Made by a program: the position numbers and the translations under genes. Under the pieces are notes generated by a model that was given only the letters and a program-made list of their open reading frames with translations, was not told the DNA's origin and did not search any database. This document shows positions 12,045 to 21,793 of a stretch of DNA of 64,000 nt, piece after piece. The stretch comes from Antedon mediterranea (taxonomy: Eukaryota; Echinodermata; Crinoidea; Comatulida; Antedonidae). The number at the start of each line of letters is the position of its first letter. Within the stretch, counting starts at the first letter, position 1. The DNA lies in assembly GCF_964355755.1 (NCBI RefSeq), contig NC_092670.1, positions 25,283,795 to 25,347,794 of the forward strand, read 5' to 3'.

Positions 12045-12281
12045 AAAATGCCACTACTATACTATCGTACTCTTGGTTTAAATGCGTGACGTAGCTAGAC
12101 CACGTATACTCTCTGTGGATGACGGCCTGGTAGTTTTTCAATTCCGTGTTTGTTGTATATCCGGCTGCCGGGTAGATAATTATTAAAACATCCACCACAT
12201 GTGCCCCCAACATGTAAATTGTCAGCATTGTTGTTTTATTAGCGCCCTAAAAGCAGCAAACTGAAGCCAACTAGCTAGGCT

Positions 12282-15200
12282 ATGACCTCCTCACTTATTA
12301 GAAAAGGTCTTGATTTATTCAGAGAAGATTTATATCCAGAAGAATCTACTGAAAAAAGTAAATAAATTGTGTTTTGTTGTGTTTTTAGCTATTAAATTTG
12401 CCTTCTATTAAGCTAGCTAAGCCCGGTGGACAGACGATATTGGAATCAAGGACGATCAGGCCCACGGGCGATTAGTGCTATCATAGAGACGATCGGGCCC
12501 ATTTTTGTATGTGCCCGATCGTCTTAGGCGTTGCGCCCGATAGTCTTAATCGTTGGGCCCGATACTATAGCCAAGTGTATCGTGTTCCGTTTACAATTGA
12601 GTTCTCGACAATATTTATAATAATATTAGAATCTGACTCAATCAACCAGTTCAATTCAAGGCTGGAAAAACACTTGTCTACTTCTTTCTGCAAGTTTGCC
12701 CCCTATAGTAGACAAGATAATATATAGAAACACGTCGAGGGACACACAAGCTTCGGCTTTATAAGTCTCAACATCAAGTAAATCAAGTAAAATTAATGGT
12801 AGCCATTCATTGGCATTTATTTATGTGCGATTAGGACAACTACTCCCTGGACGCGATTTTTTTTTTCGTACATAAGTTGGGGACCCCTCATGAAACGTCA
12901 CAAAATAAACATGAATAATTCATCAGTTAAATTTGTTGTTCCGTGTGCACCCAAGCGTATAGCAACAAGAAGTGATTACACAACTGCGATACGATATTTC
13001 TACAATAGGCCTAGTATAGGATTCTAGGTCAATTCACGTGATTGCCTTCGCGCACTCTTTTTCACACACACGTCCACTATGCAAAATGTGTCGAGGCTAA
13101 TCGACAGCTAGACAAGACATTAAACTAAGTAGTAATTGGACATAGCCCAAAGAAAGCTTAGACCCACAAGAATAAAGAATGTGTATAATTTGTGTACTGT
13201 AATTTTTTAATTCTGCTATTTTATTATCAAACAATATGCATGTACTCAAAGAAACTTTACAAATGCGCGTATATGAACACATGAGATGGGAAGATTAGAC
13301 CCACGAGAATAAAAAATGTATTTTTGTGTAATGTTTATTGTTTAATTTTGCTGACTCATTACTCGGACTGTAATCATACCTAACTAACACACACGTCACA
13401 CACACCAACACAGCTCCTACTAGAATAGACATGGGTTTAGAGACTAGTAATTAGGCCTAATAGTATCAATAGAAACTATAATTTTAACACGTAATTCTTT
13501 AGTAATAAATTATATTAAAAACACAATAAACTAAAGGCTGATTATTTCGACAATCCACACAAAACGCCGCTATTCTATTATGAAATCGCACGCGGCAACC
13601 ACAGCGGAGGTAGGAGGTAGGCCTAGAATTAATCGTACCGCACTTGTGTAAACTGTAATCACTTCTTGTTGGTATACGCTTGGGTGCACACGGAACAAGA
13701 AAATTTAACTGATGAATTATTCATGTTTATTTTGTGACGTTTCATGAGGGGGTCCCCAACTTATGTACGAAAAAAAAAATCGCTCCCTGGACAACGGGGT
13801 TCTATCCTGGACAACTACCACCCGGACAACTACCACCCGAACAATTATATGACCGGTTGGGCCACCGACAAGTTTAGCCGCCGTCATTTCTATAAAATTC
13901 CCAGTGCATCAACATTTCGCTTAGTCTAGTGATTACATAAACTACTACGTGTATGTAGTACATAAGTTCATGGTCTTATATGTTTATTGTGTTATAACCG
14001 TATTCTTTATTCCATAGTTATAATAAATATATAATTGCATTCTACAATTTTGTTGATTTGAACCGCCATAACAACACAACAAAGGAAAGTAGTTTAACGT
14101 AATATTTAATAATTTAATTGTTTTTAATCTGTCAAGGTAAAAATTCAGTGCACTCCATAATATTTTTCTCGCATGCACCACGTGAAGTCACGTTGTCTCT
14201 CAGGGAACTAATAAAGTTTTAATAACTGTTTACGTCATTTTGGGTTAAAAACGATCATTTTTGCATAATATAGTAAAAAACATGATATGAACTTTTTAAT
14301 ATACATTTTTATCCCTAATATAAATAGAACGAGCGCCGGTAAAAATTAGCATTTGACGTTTCATGGAAAATAACATCTTCTGGCAGCTCAAATTTTCTGC
14401 GACTCTACATGGGCGGTGTTCCACACTATACATTTTACAATATTTGACTTGAAATTATTATAAACAAAATTATTACAATATTCTACCAGTCTTATATCAA
14501 CGTATGGAGCTAAGTTGTCCTAAGGAGGTAGTTGTCCTTAAAGGGGGTAGTTGTACTAAGGAGGTAGTTTTCCTAAGGAGGTAGTTTTCCTAAGGAGGTA
14601 GTTGTCCTAAGGAGGGTAGTTGTCCTAAGGGGGTAGTTGTCTTAAGGGGGTAGTTGTCTTAAGGAGGTAGTTGTCCTAAGGAGGTAGTTGTCCTAAGGAG
14701 GTAGTTGTCCTAAGGGGATAGTTGTCCTAAGGGGATAGTTGTCCTAAGGGGATAGTTGTCCTAAGGGGGTAGTTGTCCTAAGGGGGTAGTTGTTTTAAGG
14801 GGGTAGTTGTTTTAAGGGGGTAGTTGTTTTAAGGGGGTAGTTGTTTTAAGGGGGTAGTTGTCCTATTGTGGGTAGTTGTCCTATTGGAAGTAGTTGTCCT
14901 ATGAGGTAGTTGTCTTAAGGAGGTAGTTGTCCTAAGGGGGTAGTTGTCCTAAGGGAGGTAGTTGTCCTAAGAAGGTAGTTGTCCTAAGGAGGTAGTTGTC
15001 TTAAGTGGGTAGTTGTCCTAATGAGGTAGATGTCTTAAGGAGGTAGATGTCTTAAGGAGGTAGATGTCCTAAGGGGTTAGTTGTTCTACGGGGTTAGTTG
15101 TTCTACGGAGGTAATTGTCTTAAGGAGGTAGTTGTCCTAAGGAGGTAGTTGTCCTAAGGGCTAGTTGCCCTAAGGAGGTAGTTGTCCTAAGGAGGTAGTT

Positions 15201-16858
15201 TTTCTAAGGAAGTAGTTGTCCTAAGGAGGTAGTTGTCCTTAAGGAGGTAGTTGTCCTTAAGGAGGTAGTTATCCTAAGGGGGTAGTTTGTCCTAAGGAGG
15301 TAGTTGTCCTAAGGAGGTAGTTGTCTTAATGAGGTAGTTGTCCTAAGGAGGTAGTTGTCCTAAGGAGGTAGTTGTCTTAAGGAGGTAGTTGTCCTAAGGA
15401 GGTAGTTGTCCTAAGGGGGTAGTTGTCCTAAGGGGGTAGTTGTTTTAAGGGGGTAGTTGTTTTAAGGGGTAGTTGTCCTAAGGGGGTAGTTGTCCTATTG
15501 GAAGTAGTTGTCCTAAGGAGGTAGTTGTTCTAAAGGGGTAGTTGTCCTAAGGGGATAGTTGTCTAGGGATAGTTGTCCTAAGGGGGTAGTTGTCCTAAAG
15601 GGTAGTTGTCCTATAGGGTAGTTGTCCTATGGAGTAATTGTCCTAGGGAGTAATTGTCCTAGGGAGTAATTGTCCGGGTGGTAGTTGTCATAGGAGGTTT
15701 GTTGTCCGGGTGGTAATTGTCCAGGAGGTGGTTGTCTGGATACGTGGTAGGTTTACTAGTAGTAATAGTAGATTAGGCCTGCCTAGTTGAATCTTCAGTC
15801 GAATTATTAATATTATTAGAATTAGGCGAATTAGACTATAGACATAGCGGTGTCTATGTCTAGTCTATACTATAGTAGTATGCAAATAATTATTAACTAT
15901 GCTTTTAGGCTTATCCTGTCTAGTTATTAATATTAGTATCATCATTGTTATTATTTAATTTGATTGATTTCCATATCTATATGACATATTGTGTATATTT
16001 TTGTATCTATAGACAAGGTTCAATCACAAAAGAAAGTCAGAGTTAAAAAAAAAAAAGATGAAAAAAAGTTGAAATTGAAGAAAAAGAAAAAAATGATGTC
16101 TGCAGTAGGTAAGTTATACTACAGTGATCCTCCAGTGTGTCCATAGTTATGAAAATATGAGTCCTCCTAAAATACCAATTATACTGTACTGTCCTACAGT
16201 AGTGTGAATCAATTATCCTTCTTTAACATATGTTTGCTTTTTCTTTCTAGAAATGTATGTGAAAAACCAAGCTGATGACCAGACAGAGAATAACTTAGCA
16301 TACTATTTATCAACAAGTCAGTACAGTCAACCAAACTATGATATGGTAAATAGAATTTGACAATTTAACATGTTCACATTTACACTGCGAGAATAAAAAG
16401 ATACAAAACCAGTTTCTTTGGAAACTAATAAAAAGAGTTTTTATGGTTAAAATTAGCTCTTATTTTTTATTATTGGAAACCCAGATATTCTGAACAACAA
16501 GCAGAAAATTGTTCCAAACATTTTTCTGTAGTATAATGTGGCATAATATGTAAATACAGTATGTACAGTAGAGGACTGTTAGTAATTGGTAAATCTATTC
16601 CTCTCTGAAAACCGGAATTTCCTTGCATTTGTAAATAGCTAAAATTGTTACTTTTTCAAATTCATTAACTTTTACAGGCATCATAATGCTATTTGTGAGA
16701 GTTAAATGCATTGCAATTATTCAAACTTTTTATAGATAATGAAACAATTAAAAGGCAGAATGTCAAAAGATCAAAATCAACAAGATGATGAAGACACAGA
16801 AGATGCTTCTGGATTTACAGAAGAGGACTTTGCAAAATTTGAAAAGGAATATAGGTGA
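12282..16858 (+). CDS. RPS19BP1: Active regulator of SIRT1 / ribosomal protein S19-binding protein 1 homologue (4 exons)
   Basis: The coding exons are 12282-12357, 16013-16108, 16251-16345 and 16736-16858, with continuous phase, predicting 129 residues (human AROS 136). The N terminus MTSSLIRKGLDLF corresponds to human MSAALLRRGLELL. A lysine-rich basic segment (residues 33-53) precedes a middle part with NNLAYYL. The C terminus GFTEEDFAKFEKEYR matches the conserved TVFTEEDFQKFQQEYF of AROS. The human protein is nucleolar, binds RPS19, takes part in small-subunit assembly and has been reported to stimulate SIRT1. All splice sites are GT/AG. Intron 1 (3.65 kb) is filled by a minisatellite-armed foldback element with nested insertions. 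A candidate AATAAA lies at 17494-17499. Its 5' neighbour is the divergent cold-shock gene. Confidence 0.92.
12489..12523. repeat. GACGATCGGGC hairpin and clustered CCCGATCGTC words
   Basis: GACGATCGGGC is followed after a 13-base spacer by its exact inverse GCCCGATCGTC. Related words (CCCGATAGTCTTA, GGGCCCGATAC) continue to about 12560, and the same CCGATCGTC motif recurs at about 10383 and 45960-46030. It is possibly a terminal fragment of a short repeat family; the function is unknown. Confidence 0.5.
12853..13783. mobile_element. Foldback element with 9-bp target duplication, copy 2
   Basis: This has the same family and terminal repeats as 9502-10379 (GCGATTTTTTTTTTCGTAC and its inverse). 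A perfect 9-bp duplication TCCCTGGAC lies at 12844-12852 and 13784-13792. Removing the element and one duplication restores a continuous GGACAACTAC-type arm of the host element. The interior is colinear with copy 1 apart from small indels. There is no transposase; it is non-autonomous and probably Mutator-like. Confidence 0.88.
13852..14411. mobile_element. Degenerate relative of the CCGCCGACAAG inverted-repeat element
   Basis: The left end (ATGACCGGTTGGGCCACCG, then ACAAG) and internal blocks (TAAGTTCATGGTCTTATATG, AAAAACGATCATTTT, TATAAATAGAACGAGC) match the element at 8468-9267. The right end is diverged and the copy is shortened to about 560 bp. It lies between the two arms of the foldback element in RPS19BP1 intron 1. 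Confidence 0.7.
14515..15738. repeat. 17-bp GGTAGTTGTCCTAAGGA minisatellite (about 70 copies)
   Basis: This is an irregular tandem array of a roughly 17-bp unit with many variants (AAGGGGGTAGTTG, TTTTAAGGGGGTAG, CTATTGGAAGTAG). Blocks of identical neighbouring variants show local unit-by-unit expansion. It forms the right arm of the foldback element. The same unit in inverse orientation is found at 37100-37410, and in this orientation at 38564-38788. Confidence 0.9.
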
Positions 16859-18054
16859 TATTTGCTGGCACTGATGCAATTGTGTGTTCATGGTTTGGTG
16901 TACATTGGATATAAAAGCATGATGAGTATGGAATGCAAGAAATGTCAACCTCTCCCTATCATCAACTGATGCCAAATAGGTCATGTTTTCTTGTATGTAA
17001 ATATACATTTTAAGTAGAATGAGTGGTTTCTATTATCTTCTACTTTAAAGGAGAGAAAGTAAAACTCTATTTGTATTCCCTTTGTTTGTTATTCTATTGT
17101 TTGAGTATTGAAGATGTAGCTGTGGAATGAACATTGTTGACGTCTCATATACTACATTTTTCACTTGGAACCATGATCTTACTTGTTTGAAAGACTCAGC
17201 CAAAATAAGATAATGTCACTTGCTCTTTTTTTTTATTTTTTTTTTATTCAGTATATTACACAGAGGCGCCTTACAAGGTGGAACCACCTTAGCTTCAAGG
17301 CGACTCAGATTAACAAATACAACATTTTAAAACAAAAAACTAACAGAAACATCAATCAAATCTTTCAGAATTAACAAGAAATTGCTCTGATTTGGCTCTC
17401 TTGAAAAATTCATGTACGATGTTCTATTTTCATTTTATTGTGAAATGTATCATAAATTGCATTGTGTTTCATTATATTTATTTTGTTGAAAAAAATAAAA
17501 ATAAGACATTTTCTCATTACTAATTAATTAATTTACTGACAATGCACCAATATGTAATCAATATAACTGTTTAGTTTGTGTAGGTGGTACATGCCATATG
17601 TTGACACCTTATTATTAAAAATTGCACTTTCTGCTGTTTTTAAAACAAAAGAAATGAAAACTATTTTGTCAATCCTAATAATATAATTTATTGCAAAAAG
17701 TAGTGTAGAGTACAAAATATTGAAATAAACACAGGCTTTTATATAATTAAAACAGTTAAATTGAAGGAACTGACTTAAAAATACAAAACCATTATCAAAA
17801 TGAAAAAAAAAGTAATTTTATACAATCCTGTTTTATGCTTATCTCATCAAATACGTATTACTATGATTTCTTAATCTATAATAATCTGTATACTATTTGT
17901 TTCTTTTTCTGTCCTGACATTAGGCATATACTTATTTGTAATCTCTCAAAAAACAATTTTGTTTCAAAACCTATAGTATTTGTATTATATTCATCATAAA
18001 ATCGATGCACAGTGACACAACAGCGTGTATCATGTATTGTTTAGTTTGATATAT
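16859..18054. other. 3' region between convergent genes
   Basis: This holds the 3' UTR of RPS19BP1 (candidate AATAAA at 17494-17499) and, from the other side, the 3' UTR of the minus-strand Ig-receptor gene. It is AT-rich. No repeats or exons were recognised. Confidence 0.5.
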
Positions 18055-19393
18055 TTACAGCTTAGTTTCCTCTGTAATTGTTTGATATATGCTTTCATTC
18101 ACATTGTCTTCAGTGATACCTTCATACTGATTCTCTTCTGCATTTTCAACTTTATACTCCATGTAGTAATCTTCATCTTCGATATTGTGTTCTAGTTCTG
18201 GTTGGTTAATTGGTCGAGCCACTCGCTTTTTCAGGTTTACCCTGTGCCTTTTACATACACAACAGTTTACAACAATGATGACAACCATCACAGACATGTT
18301 TCCTATTAGTATGTACACAGTCGTGGAATTGTCTTTAAGGAAATTAATATATGAAAGAATGTTATGGTCAGTATTAAGTTGAAGAGAAACATTAAACTCT
18401 TGTCTTCCTTCTGATAAAATGGCGCAAATAATAAAATCGCCAATTAGCTCCTTTCTCAAATGGTTTATCACAATTATTTCTTTGTTATTTTCTGATATGA
18501 TGACATCAAAGTCCACTTTATTTATTGTTCCAATGTACCAAGTGAAGTCAACCTTGTAAGGATATGTTGATGCATCACATGTAAACATCACCGTTTTACC
18601 TTCTGCAACAACTCCTGCAGGATATTGTTGGCTTGATTTGTAATGGCACAATCTTACAAGATCTCTGATATTCATTGAAGTTCGCAGTGCATCTGAACTT
18701 GGCAAAGTTGTCTTCTTTCAAGTTTAACGGCAATATTATATTTTCTTCACCTGCTGTGGGTTGTAGGACATCATTTCTGTAAAACCGTAAAGAGTCTTCT
18801 AGAAGTGAAGAACAACTCACCGAAAGTCCAATAGAGGTTCCATTTGTCGTGCAGATAGGATCAGGAAGCTCGGTAACGGGGAAAACGTTCAGATAAGTAT
18901 GCACGTCATGAGGAAAAAAGTCATAAGTTCCGCCTAAAAATTGTGTGAAATAATATTCACATTCCTTTCCGAAATATTTTAAATGGTAGCGATAGTATTT
19001 ATCATTTAAACATAAGCCTATGTTTTGCATAGAAGAGCAACGGTAGTGTCCAGAGTGGTTCAAGGACACATTTGGAATGTAAATCGATGCATTAACAAAC
19101 TCACTATTTCCTGAATTAGACAGTACTTTATATCTCTCGGATTCATAATACTCTTGATATTTATCCAAACATATGGTGTTGAAACCAAAAACATTACCGA
19201 TTGTTACAAGTATGCGCGGTTCGAAGTGTCTCGTACTAGGACTACAAATCTGACAATTTATTGTCACATTTGACCCTTCAAAGACTGTATTACCTGGTAA
19301 AACTTTAATATAACTTCGACTAGTAGAAAAATCAAAGTAGCAGAACAATATACATACAAATACCAAAACATTCACAGAACAAGAGGCACTCAT
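18055..19393 (-). pseudogene. Three-Ig-domain transmembrane receptor, intronless, with a reading-frame break
   Basis: The start is MSASCS at 19393. Residues 1-26 are a hydrophobic signal peptide. Ig domain 1 is in the first frame (Cys in VTINCQIC, Cys in NHSGHYRC), then Ig domain 2 (LSVSCSS to FRCTANF). The first frame stops at 18596 just after the segment QIKP. A second frame, ending at 18055, continues with a third Ig domain (VMFTCDA to IICAIL), a transmembrane helix (around VVIIVVNCCVC) and a tail. The two frames differ by one extra base (or two missing) near 18615-18630, so the full protein is not continuous. The tail has YEGI, nine residues, then YQTI. SIYQTI fits the ITIM consensus, and the YxxI pair resembles a loosely spaced ITAM. 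The intact paralogue at 20855-21793 lacks the third Ig domain. Alternatives are an assembly or allelic error, a short secreted two-Ig product, or a true pseudogene. Confidence 0.75.
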
Positions 19394-20854
19394 ATCTGAT
19401 TTTGCACAAAATCAATAAAATACTGTGTATTGGTACCGTAGGTTACAACAATAAATATTGAAGACTTCACAAAGCGACTACTAACTGAGTATCAGTTTTG
19501 TTCAAAACGATTGAAACGATGCATACAATTTAAAAAAGTAAATCAACGATGAGCAAACAATATACATGATTGAAACATAAACCGTATGTAAAATTATTTT
19601 GAGTGACAGTACATACGTTAGGCCTGTTAGTTTTAAAATAAGCTTTTGATTAGTGTAAAACGGTAGGAACATATCTAGCATCTACATGCACCTTTTGGTT
19701 GTAATCATCTAGAATCTCAAACACAATTGGAATAAAATGTTATATTGGTTGTTATTTGCAGTGGGAGGGGCTCCAAAAAAACCCAATTTCTTTTTTTTTT
19801 TTTTACAATTGGAATCAGTTTAGAATTATGTTTTATCCATGGGCGAAAGTGAAATAAGTCTGTCAATCAAGTCATTTTTTTAGTGCTGAGTGCAATGGTA
19901 GGTCGACATTATTTCCTGCCTACATGCACTCTTGTCGGTGAATTTGAAGTTTTTGAGATTCTTGTATGTTGTATCATTTAATTATACCCACCTTGATTAT
20001 ATGCATGTTATTGTTATATTTCCATATCAATGCATTTCTAGAATAATATAAATAACTAAATAATAAACATATATAGAAGCTAAAGTAAAAACTTTTTTTC
20101 ACACACGTCTTTTAAAAATACATTTGACATGGTAAATATACATTTTCCAATATGTATCAATACAGTATGTATCAATACAGTATGTATCAATACAGTATGT
20201 ATCAATATGTATCAATACAGTATGTATCAATATGTATCAATACAGTATGTATCAATACAGTATGTATCAATATGTATCAATACAGTATGTATCAATACAG
20301 TATGTATCAATATGTATCAATACAGTATGTATCAATATGTATCAATACAGTATGTATCAATATGTATCAATACAGTATGTATCAATATGTATCAATACAG
20401 TATGTATCAATATGTATCAATACAGTACAGTATCACTATTTAAAAAAACATAAGCACAACACAAGTATTGGATTATCTAAATCAAATCTAAACTGTTCAA
20501 ATGTATTCATAAGCAATCGTAGCCATTGTAGGACTTGTTACAAGGTTATTTTGTTTGAATTATTGGCTCTCATTTACCACTTGGCAGATAAATATAAATA
20601 AAGTTTACAATAGAAACAAATGAAGGAATTTGACTTTAGCAAGTACTACTTGCGGCATAATAACCGCACAGTGCACTCTTATAGCAAACAGATATTGGAT
20701 ATTTGGTATGTTTTCCTAACCAAGATTAAACTATGATTTATTTTAAATAAATCAAATCTAAAATATTAAACTGTTCATCAACCTTATTTTAAACTAAAAC
20801 ATAACGAACACAAAAGAAGAAATAATTAGAATATGGTACTGTTTTGTTTACATC
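19394..20854. other. Spacer between the Ig-receptor paralogues
   Basis: It contains the upstream region of the first Ig-receptor gene and the 3' region of the second, plus a satellite at about 20150-20428. No exon was recognised. A TA-rich stretch at 20035-20080 has no assigned role. Confidence 0.4.
20150..20428. repeat. ATGTATCAATACAGT / ATGTATCAAT satellite
   Basis: Tandem units ATGTATCAATACAGT (15 bp) alternate with short ATGTATCAAT units (10 bp). The later part is mainly a 25-bp higher-order unit of one long plus one short repeat. It lies between the two Ig-receptor genes. Long plus-strand frames through it (repeated Met-Tyr-Gln-Tyr) are repeat artefacts. Confidence 0.92.
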
Positions 20855-21793
20855 TTACTTTCTTTTGTATTTGTGTGGTGGATCTTTAGCGATACTTTGA
20901 TACTGATGCTCATCTACATTCTGAACTGTATACTCCATATAATTATCTTCATCCATCTTCTGTCCTGGTTGGTAACTTCCCTTCTGGTTCTGCCTTGCTC
21001 TGTACACTTTACATAAACAGCAGTTTACGACAACGATAGTAATGAGGATCAAAACGTTTCCTGATATTATGTACACAATCGTGGAATTCTCTTTCAGAAA
21101 AGTAATATATTTATTATTGGATGGTTTGATTTTTAATAGCACAATCTCGCAAGATCTCTGATATCCATTGAAGTCTGCAGTGCATCTGAACTTGGCAAAT
21201 GTGTCTTCTTTAATATTTAAAGGAAGGATTATGTTGCCGTCACCTGCCGTGGGTTGTAGGACGTCATTTCTGTAAAACCGTAAAGAGTCTTCTGGAAGTG
21301 AAGAACAGCTCACTAAAAGTCCAATAGAGGTTTCATCGGTTGTGCAGATAGGATGAGGAAGTTCGGTAACAGAGAAAACGTTCAAGTAGGCGTATTCGTC
21401 GAGAAAGCATGAGACAAATTTTCTTATGTAGTAATCATAACTTGTAACGGAGCAACCGTACCTTCCAGAATGATTCAGTGACACATTGTGAATGTAGAGT
21501 GTTGCATTTAAAAACTCACCATGTCTTGAATATGTTAGGCTGTATCTCTCAGATGACCCATACCGTACTTCATCATTTTTGACATATATATTGTGAAAGC
21601 CAAACACATTTTCAATTGTTATGTATGCTCTACGTCTAAACCATGTTTTGCAAATTTGACAATTTATTGTGACATTTGATCCTTCATATACTGTGTCAGC
21701 TGGTAAAACTTCAATATAACCTGTTGAAAAATCAACAAAGCAACAGAACAATGCAATGAATACTGCCAAATTCAAAGAACAAGAAGCACTCAT
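20855..21793 (-). CDS. Two-Ig-domain transmembrane receptor with tyrosine-motif tail (intronless)
   Basis: The frame is continuous. An upstream in-frame Met exists at 21808, but the start MSASCS at 21793 is chosen because the paralogue begins the same way. The features are a signal peptide (to about residue 25), Ig domain 1 (VTINCQIC to NHSGRYGC), Ig domain 2 (LLVSCSS to FRCTADF), a membrane-proximal stalk KPSNNKYITFLKENST, one transmembrane helix (around ILITIVVVNCCLC), and a cytoplasmic tail with YMEYTV and YQSI. Several NxS/T sites lie outside. The tail block DEDNYMEYTVQN...QYQSI is the part best conserved with the neighbouring paralogue, suggesting selection on signalling. It has no recognised vertebrate orthologue. 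An immune- or adhesion-type receptor role is an inference from architecture. Single-exon structure in both copies points to tandem duplication of an intronless ancestor. Confidence 0.8.
   Translation of the reverse strand: MSASCSLNLAVFIALFCCFVDFSTGYIEVLPADTVYEGSNVTINCQICKTWFRRRAYITIENVFGFHNIYVKNDEVRYGSSERYSLTYSRHGEFLNATLYIHNVSLNHSGRYGCSVTSYDYYIRKFVSCFLDEYAYLNVFSVTELPHPICTTDETSIGLLVSCSSLPEDSLRFYRNDVLQPTAGDGNIILPLNIKEDTFAKFRCTADFNGYQRSCEIVLLKIKPSNNKYITFLKENSTIVYIISGNVLILITIVVVNCCLCKVYRARQNQKGSYQPGQKMDEDNYMEYTVQNVDEHQYQSIAKDPPHKYKRK

Larger units (their letters stand above)
12833..15738. mobile_element. Foldback element with (GGACAACTACC)n / (GGTAGTTGTCC)n arms, copy A
   Basis: The left arm is made of GGACAACTACC-type words (12833-12852 and 13784-13850) and is interrupted by the 9-bp-TSD element 12853-13783. 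The right arm (14515-15738) is a long tandem array of the inverse motif. A third element (13852-14411) lies between the arms. The same arm motif in the same inverted arrangement occurs at 37077-38788, which supports a mobile family rather than a chance satellite. It occupies most of RPS19BP1 intron 1. The exact ends and any target duplication were not resolved. Confidence 0.65.

Noticed and set aside
14515-15738. CRISPR-like array
   Set aside because: The genome is eukaryotic, the units are 17 bp without unique spacers, and variants expand in blocks as in a minisatellite.
20129-20601. Plus-strand Tyr/Gln/Ser-rich frames in the ATGTATCAAT array
   Set aside because: They consist of translated satellite units plus random extension, with no domain or splice context.
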